Source: Streptosporangiaceae bacterium (GTDB lineage: Bacteria; Actinomycetota; Actinomycetes; Streptosporangiales; Streptosporangiaceae). From it: a stretch of 9,409 nt of DNA. The notes beneath the pieces were generated by a model. It was not told where the DNA came from. It ran no database searches and worked only from the letters and a program-made list of their open reading frames with translations. The stretch covers positions 1 to 9,409 of the forward strand of contig JASIBJ010000177.1 of assembly GCA_030045215.1 (NCBI GenBank), written 5' to 3'. Of the stretch, positions 5,848 to 9,409 are shown one piece after another. The position numbers and the translations under genes were made by a program. Each line of letters opens with the position of its first letter. Position 1 is the first letter of the stretch.

Positions 5848-6624
5848 TTACCTGTCAGCCGGGCCGACCTTGCTGGCCCGTTGCGCGGCCCGGCCCTTGC
5901 GCATCCGCCAGGTGCCGGGCTCGCGGACGGCGATCGCCCTGACAACATCGCGCAATTGGCGCAGCCGATGTAGCTGCGACCGCCAATCGGTCCCGGTCGC
6001 CCGATGTGAGAGCGGCACCTCAACCTCGGTGATCCGCATGCCCTTACGCCACAGGTCGATCGTCATGCCGGTCTCGACGCCCCAGCCGGGTGCGAGCGGA
6101 AGCGCGGCAGCGAACGCAGACCTGGTCAGGCAGCGCTGCCCGTTCAACGGCTGGACCGGCCGCCAGCCGGTGGCCCGCTCGATCCCCGCCCCTGCGGTCG
6201 CGGTGACGAAGCCAAATCCGCCGAGCCGGATCCTGTCCTTGAAGATGGCGATAGTCACGTCGGCGGCCCCGTTCCTGACCGGCTCGGCCAGCGGCCCGGC
6301 CTCCGCCGCACTGGCCCCGAGATCCGCATCGAGAAACAGCAGATGCCGAGGCGCGGACCCTGGATCGGCCAGCTCACCCGACTCGACCAGCCTGACCGCC
6401 TCCGCGCCAGTCTCCATCGCGGCCGCCTTACCCCGGGTACGGGCGTGCCGCACTACATGCGCGCCCGCGCTGGCCGCCTTGCCGGCCGTGTCATCATCGG
6501 AGCCGTCATCGACGACCACGACAAGATCCACCCCCGCGAGCCCACGGGCGCCGGCCACGGTAGCGCCGATCCGGTCGGCCTCGTTCTTCGCGGGGATGAT
6601 GACAGCGACATCGCCTGACGGCAT
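5848..6624 (-). CDS. Family 2 glycosyltransferase
   Basis: A 258-residue soluble GT-A fold enzyme. Nucleotide-sugar binding motifs are VIIPAKNEADRI (8-19) and VVDDGSDDDT (37-46); the metal-binding DxD is DAD (99-101) in LFLDADLG. Acceptor-side motifs are PLNGQRCLTR (159-168) and WGVETGM (181-187), then HRATGTDW (207-214). It is most like cytoplasmic GT2 enzymes related to polyprenyl-phosphate sugar synthases and GpgS-like enzymes, but the specificity cannot be named. It has no membrane helix. Its TAA is four bases before the start of the GT-C-like gene, so it may make the lipid-linked donor or primer which that enzyme uses (inference). The ATG at 6624 lacks a ribosome site but has a well-placed -10-like TAGCAT. 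Confidence 0.87.
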   Translation of the reverse strand: MPSGDVAVIIPAKNEADRIGATVAGARGLAGVDLVVVVDDGSDDDTAGKAASAGAHVVRHARTRGKAAAMETGAEAVRLVESGELADPGSAPRHLLFLDADLGASAAEAGPLAEPVRNGAADVTIAIFKDRIRLGGFGFVTATAGAGIERATGWRPVQPLNGQRCLTRSAFAAALPLAPGWGVETGMTIDLWRKGMRITEVEVPLSHRATGTDWRSQLHRLRQLRDVVRAIAVREPGTWRMRKGRAAQRASKVGPADR

Positions 6625-6631
6625 AGTGGCG

Positions 6632-6637
6632 ATGCTA
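6632..6637 (-). promoter_or_regulatory. -10-like element for a leaderless GT2 transcript
   Basis: On the minus strand TAGCAT ends seven bases before the ATG at 6624, the spacing expected if transcription starts on the A of the start codon. No good -35 is seen 17-18 bp upstream. It would drive the GT2-GT-C-pheA unit. Confidence 0.35.
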
Positions 6638-6669
6638 CTGCGGACGGCCAGCTGAGCTGTGCAGCCTAG

Positions 6670-6737
6670 GGGATCGACCCCCGAATCCCGCCGCGGTGCA
6701 TCGTCGGGGGACGACTCCCCGAATCCTCCCGCGGTGC
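6670..6737. repeat. 30-bp imperfect tandem repeat with hairpins
   Basis: Two copies (6670-6699 and 6708-6737) repeat with a 38-bp period. They share GGGA, CGAC, CCCCGAATCC and CCGCGGTGC, and differ by two 1-nt indels and two substitutions. Each opens with a G-run facing a C-run: GGGG-ATCGA-CCCC at 6669-6681 and TCGGGG-N7-CCCCGA at 6704-6722. Copy two ends on the base before the STAS stop codon. It lies downstream of the STAS gene and upstream of GT2, so it may act as a tandem terminator or be a copy of a dispersed genomic repeat. Confidence 0.7.
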
Positions 6738-7082
6738 CTACGTACCCGGAAGCGGCGCCGGCTCCTCCACGACGGTGAAGACCGACTCAAGCCCCGTCAC
6801 CTGCAGCACCTTCCTGGTGGCCGATCCAGGGCTAGCGAGCTGCAACTCGCCGCCACGCTCGATAGCGTGCCGGTGAGCCGCCAGCAGGACGTTAATACCG
6901 GTCGAGTCGCAGAAGTCGACGCCGGACATGTCGACGATCAGCTTGACCTGGCCAGGAGCTAGCGCCGACATGAGCCGAGACTGCAATGTCGGCGCGGTAT
7001 AAAGATCGATCTCACCCAGTACCGACATGATGGTGTGATCGCCTTGAGAGCGAGTCGTGACCTTTAGCTCCACGTCGGGCAC
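6738..7082 (-). CDS. STAS-domain anti-sigma-factor antagonist (RsbV/BldG-like)
   Basis: A 114-residue single STAS domain of normal size. Diagnostic segments are VLGEIDLYTAPTLQ (21-34), LIVDMSGVDF (48-57) and DSTGINVLL (59-67), with Ser60 the expected phosphorylation site. LQVTGLESVF (93-102) is the usual C-terminal helix. In partner switching, the unphosphorylated form binds an RsbW-type kinase and frees the sigma factor; the kinase inactivates it by phosphorylating the serine. A partial RsbW-type ATPase lies 2.1 kb away at the window end, but no sigma factor is seen. The start chosen is the GTG at 7082 (AGGT just upstream, short spacing); the GTG three codons on is possible. The start is well within the family range either way. 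Confidence 0.92.
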   Translation of the reverse strand: MPDVELKVTTRSQGDHTIMSVLGEIDLYTAPTLQSRLMSALAPGQVKLIVDMSGVDFCDSTGINVLLAAHRHAIERGGELQLASPGSATRKVLQVTGLESVFTVVEEPAPLPGT

Positions 7083-7323
7083 ACTACCTGGTCCGCGACG
7101 ATCTCGGCTAGATGGCGGCCCTGCACGCCCTAATGGACCGTTTCTGGCCGGATCAGGCCATCTGAATCGCTCAAATCAGCCGATAGGGGAATCCCGCTCT
7201 GTTCCGGGCGCCGGCGAGAAGGAGGCCCCACGAGGCCGCGGAAGCCCGCGGTGGCACATCCAGGCGGCGCAGGCGCGCTCACCCGTGCTGACAACGGCCG
7301 CCAGTTGCACGTACCGTGTACGT
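7083..7323. other. Divergent intergenic region with a GC-rich stem-loop
   Basis: This 241-bp gap separates divergent starts. It contains CCGCGG-AAGC-CCGCGG (7236-7251), a 6-bp stem with a 4-nt loop. At its right end are the promoter and palindrome of the small membrane protein gene. The open plus-strand frame running through it lacks family resemblance and a ribosome site at its start, so I treat it as non-coding. Confidence 0.5.
7288..7323 (+). promoter_or_regulatory. Leaderless promoter overlapped by a 15-bp palindrome
   Basis: CTGACA (7288-7293) and TACCGT (7312-7317) are separated by 18 bp, and the -10 ends six bases before the ATG at 7324, placing the transcription start at the start codon. 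A perfect dyad, ACGTAC-CGT-GTACGT (7309-7323), covers the -10 and abuts the ATG, an ideal repressor position. Confidence 0.55.
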
Positions 7324-7497
7324 ATGCTTCGCCTCCTGATGCTGATCGCGGCAGCGATCGTTGTTATCTGGGTAGCCCTCATAGTGATCCACTTCATTAT
7401 GTGGCTGTTCCTGATCGGCGTGATCATCTTCGTGGTAGCCCTCGCGCTCGGCGTCTTCCGGGTCGGCCGTCGGTCGGCTCGCCGCAGCAACAGATAG
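7324..7497 (+). CDS. Small membrane protein of unknown function
   Basis: A 57-residue protein, almost entirely hydrophobic from residue 2 to about 45 (MLRLLMLIAAAIVVIWVALI, then WLFLIGVIIFVVALALGVF), ending in a basic tail RVGRRSARRSNR. It reads as one long helix or a two-helix hairpin with the Arg-rich end cytoplasmic. I recognise no family. The longer open frame in the same phase (from 7057) is unlikely, because the codons before ATG 7324 are low-complexity and a promoter and palindrome sit right at that ATG. It is divergent from the STAS gene and convergent with the deiminase homologue. Confidence 0.62.
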   Translation: MLRLLMLIAAAIVVIWVALIVIHFIMWLFLIGVIIFVVALALGVFRVGRRSARRSNR

Positions 7498-7511
7498 GCA
7501 CGCCACTCTCA

Positions 7512-7527
7512 GCTGGCCGAGGCCAGC
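7512..7527. terminator. Perfect hairpin between convergent genes
   Basis: GCTGGCC-GA-GGCCAGC is a perfect 7-bp inverted repeat (effectively 6 bp with a 4-nt loop). It starts 15 bases after the small membrane protein stop and lies 77 bases from the deiminase stop on the other strand. A bidirectional terminator is the natural reading; it lacks a U-tract. Confidence 0.5.
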
Positions 7528-7603
7528 CCTACCGCTTTGCCATGCCTGTCGTTGGCTCTGGTCCCGTGGCCGGGCGGGGTCGCCGGGCGCCGGAGCCGGA
7601 CTT

Positions 7604-8980
7604 TCAGCTATGGTCGGCGGCGATCCCGGCAACTGCGGGGACCCGGGGCTCGGGCCATGCGGGCATCGGTCCCGTCACCTCGTCGACACCCGTCGGCACG
7701 AGTGTCTCCCTGAACAGGGATCGCGACACGTCCTCATATCCGTCGCGCGAGAGCTGATCGTCCCGCGATGCGACCGGATCACGGCTGATTGAGCAGGACA
7801 TGCACCGGGGGCCGCCTCGCAGGCTGACAAGCTCGCTGCCAGGCACCCGGATGACCTGGATGCCGGCCTCCTCGAGGCGGGCGTTGGTCAGCGAGTTCCG
7901 CTCGTGGGAAATGGCCAGCCGGGGTGCGACGGCCAGCACGTTGCCGCCGTCGTCCCACTGGTCGCGGAAGCCGTCCGGCTCGGTACCGGTGTCGATTACG
8001 CGCAGCCGCGTGATCCCCATCGCCTGGGCGGCCGCCTCCAGGAAGGGCCGGGCCCTGGAAACTCGCATGCCGTCGGGCCTGGCCGTGATCGCGTGAGCGG
8101 TCAGGGTGTAGGCCACGGCAGGATGCATGACGACCGCGTCATGGTCGACGATGGCGCAGACCGTATCCAGGTAGCCAGCAGCACCCTGCTGGCTCATCGG
8201 CACCGCCAGTACGCAGTGCGCCAGTCCTGCCTCGAATAGGTGGCGGGCCAGGCGCTCAGTGCCCGCTGGCGTGGTGCGCTCGCCGACACCTACCGCGATC
8301 ACTCCGGGAGCCAGCAGCAAGACGTCGCCGCCGTCAAGGTGCTCGAGCTCGGGTCGGTAGAGCCATTTCGTGCCCGCGAACCGCGGATGATTTCGGTAAA
8401 CGACGCCAGCCAGGCCCGCCTCACGCCGACGTGGCTCGGCGGCTGGGCTCGCCACCGCCACGCGGTCGCCTATCCACAGGCTTGAGTCCCTGGTGAAGAT
8501 CAGGTTGGGCAGCGGATCGAGGACGAAGTCGTGGCGGTCGAGCAGTTCGAACACCACGCCGTGGCCGAGCTTCAGCTCGTGCGGGGTCAGCCCTGCGATC
8601 AGCACCTGCGCGAGCGCCTCCGGTCCGAGGGCTTCCAGATGTTCTCGCAGCTGGCTCCTCAGCTCGTCACCGAGCCCGGCGTCAGCCACGGTCAGGCCGA
8701 TCGCCTCGTCCCTGGCTGCCTGATATTCCAGCGAGTCCTGCAGCAGCTCGGTCAGGTACAGGACCTCGACGCCCTGATCGCGCAGGGCCTGGCAGAACAG
8801 ATCGTGCTCCTGCCTGGCCCGGCTCACCCAGGGCAAGGTGCGCAGGAGCAGGCGCTCTCGATGCCGGGGAGTCATCCGCTGCAGTTCGAGCCCTGGCCTG
8901 TGGACCAGCACCGTCCGCAGGTGCCCGGCCTCACTATCCGCGCCCCTCGTGTGACCCACATTCCCCCCTGCTGGCACCAT
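7604..8980 (-). CDS. arcA: Arginine deiminase homologue with altered active site
   Basis: A 458-residue guanidino-modifying fold protein related to ArcA, which hydrolyses arginine to citrulline and ammonia. The family N-terminus LRTVLVHRPGLEL (21-33) is clear, as are FTRDSS (162-167, catalytic Asp165), LDGGD (215-219), GERTTP (233-238), DDGGN (343-347) and RGGPRCMSC (388-396, nucleophile Cys393 and Arg388). Two catalytic positions differ. LEGGD has Asp for Glu (Asp216), and MHLDT reads GYLDT, putting Tyr270 where the catalytic His belongs, with Asp272 kept. The usual enzyme ends shortly after the Cys motif; here about 55 more residues follow. A GTG at 8959 just after an AGGGGGG stretch is an alternative start giving 451 residues. 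No arcB, arcC or arcD adjoins it. Deiminase activity is therefore doubtful; family membership is not. Confidence 0.85.
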   Translation of the reverse strand: MVPAGGNVGHTRGADSEAGHLRTVLVHRPGLELQRMTPRHRERLLLRTLPWVSRARQEHDLFCQALRDQGVEVLYLTELLQDSLEYQAARDEAIGLTVADAGLGDELRSQLREHLEALGPEALAQVLIAGLTPHELKLGHGVVFELLDRHDFVLDPLPNLIFTRDSSLWIGDRVAVASPAAEPRRREAGLAGVVYRNHPRFAGTKWLYRPELEHLDGGDVLLLAPGVIAVGVGERTTPAGTERLARHLFEAGLAHCVLAVPMSQQGAAGYLDTVCAIVDHDAVVMHPAVAYTLTAHAITARPDGMRVSRARPFLEAAAQAMGITRLRVIDTGTEPDGFRDQWDDGGNVLAVAPRLAISHERNSLTNARLEEAGIQVIRVPGSELVSLRGGPRCMSCSISRDPVASRDDQLSRDGYEDVSRSLFRETLVPTGVDEVTGPMPAWPEPRVPAVAGIAADHS

Positions 8981-9150
8981 CGCCCCGGCGGGCGCCGCCG
9001 CTGCCGCCGGCGGGCCTGGCCCCTGCAGACCGCTGGCCTCGCCCGTACCGTACGAATGCCGGCCGATCCAATCCCAGGGGGCACGCGCCTTCAGGGAGTA
9101 TCACCAGTTGATGCCGGAGTACGCACCACGAGTAGGTAAAAGCCAGGCAG
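8981..9150. other. Upstream region of the deiminase homologue with CGTAC dyad
   Basis: This gap has a perfect 11-bp palindrome CGTAC-C-GTACG at 9044-9054, about 64 bases upstream of the deiminase ATG. It shares CGTACCGT with the palindrome at 7309-7323. No clear -10/-35 pair is visible for either flanking gene. Confidence 0.4.
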
Positions 9151-9409
9151 CTAACCAGCCGGAGAGCCGACCCGCTCGGCCCGGTTCCGGCTGGCGGGTG
9201 CCGCGAGCACTGCCCAGACCGTAAGACCCGTGTCGTCCGCGCGCACGCCCCACCGGCGGGACAGGTAATCCACGATGTCCAGGCCCCGGCCGCCCAGGGC
9301 AGATACCGACGCGTGCGTGGGCTGCGGCCTGGTAGGCGAGCCGCCGTCGCTCACCGCCACCTCGACCAAGCCGTCGTCTACTGCCCAGACAACCTGCAGG
9401 CTAGCGCCG
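9151..9409 (-). CDS. RsbW/SpoIIAB-like HATPase, C-terminal part (cut by window)
   Basis: The frame is open to the window edge, so the 5' part lies outside. The 85 codons seen encode the C-terminal half of a histidine-kinase-like ATPase of the anti-sigma-factor type common in actinomycetes. VEVAVSDGG is the G1 box (DxG), ALGGRGLDIVDYL is the G2 box, and RWGVRADDTGLTVWAVL is the final strand pair. The N box would lie upstream. Such kinases bind a sigma factor and phosphorylate STAS antagonists. A TTG at 9369 could be misread as a start, but the preceding in-frame codons (LQVVWAVDDG) continue the domain. The last 17 residues are an Arg/Ala-rich tail. Confidence 0.85.
   Translation of the reverse strand, partial: GASLQVVWAVDDGLVEVAVSDGGSPTRPQPTHASVSALGGRGLDIVDYLSRRWGVRADDTGLTVWAVLAAPASRNRAERVGSPAG

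Noticed and set aside
5844..6023. N-terminal extension of the GT-C gene to 6023
   Set aside because: It lies inside the well-supported GT2 gene and encodes Arg/Pro/Gly-rich sequence; GTG 5843 with AGG upstream fits better.
7057..7323. Upstream extension of the small membrane protein frame to 146 codons
   Set aside because: The extra 89 codons lack homology-like features and run through a predicted promoter and palindrome; ATG 7324 is the better start.
1..9409. CRISPR array, rRNA, transposase or phage genes
   Set aside because: No regularly spaced repeat series, no rRNA-like sequence and no recombinase or transposase motif was found; the only tandem repeat has two units.

Overview
This is a 9.4 kb stretch of high-GC chromosome from an actinomycete. 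The order is inferred from gene content: a bacterial proteasome activator (Bpa/PafE), an actinobacterial-type LMW-phosphatase arsenate reductase, SD-poor and apparently leaderless starts, GC-rich coding sequence, and partner-switching (STAS / HATPase) regulators. The repeat style (GGGG-loop-CCCC tandem repeats) would fit a Streptosporangiales- or Thermomonosporaceae-like genome, but the sequence alone does not settle the genus.

Positions 1-557 hold no intact gene. They contain the C-terminal remnant of a YoeB/Txe-type toxin (293-430). Positions 558-2540 are an arsenic-response locus: arsR (minus) divergent from arsM (plus), then a decayed aquaporin/MIP gene, then arsC. The short arsR-arsM gap carries two copies of ATGC-N5-GCAT, 36 bp apart, lying over two overlapping divergent promoters. 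No efflux pump (acr3/arsB) is visible, and the MIP gene is reduced to its two ends by an internal deletion plus a frameshift. What remains is arsenate reduction (ArsC) plus arsenite methylation (ArsM) under ArsR control.

Positions 2626-3183 encode Bpa. It converges on a minus-strand block read from right to left: a GT2 glycosyltransferase (6624-5848), a polytopic GT-C-like membrane glycosyltransferase (5843-4200) and prephenate dehydratase pheA (4195-3236). Junctions of only a few bases suggest one translationally coupled operon. The GT2 enzyme probably works with the membrane enzyme on a polyprenyl-linked or exported glycan; the substrate is unknown.

Positions 6738-9409 hold a STAS anti-sigma-factor antagonist (minus), a divergent 57-residue membrane protein (plus, predicted leaderless, with a 15-bp palindrome touching its start codon), a divergent arginine-deiminase homologue (minus), and at the window edge the C-terminal part of an RsbW-type HATPase. 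The deiminase is the most unusual protein here: the catalytic His of the MHLD motif is Tyr, the LEGGD Glu is Asp, and about 55 residues follow the usual C-terminus, although the nucleophilic Cys is kept. A 30-bp tandem repeat with hairpins lies directly behind the STAS stop codon.
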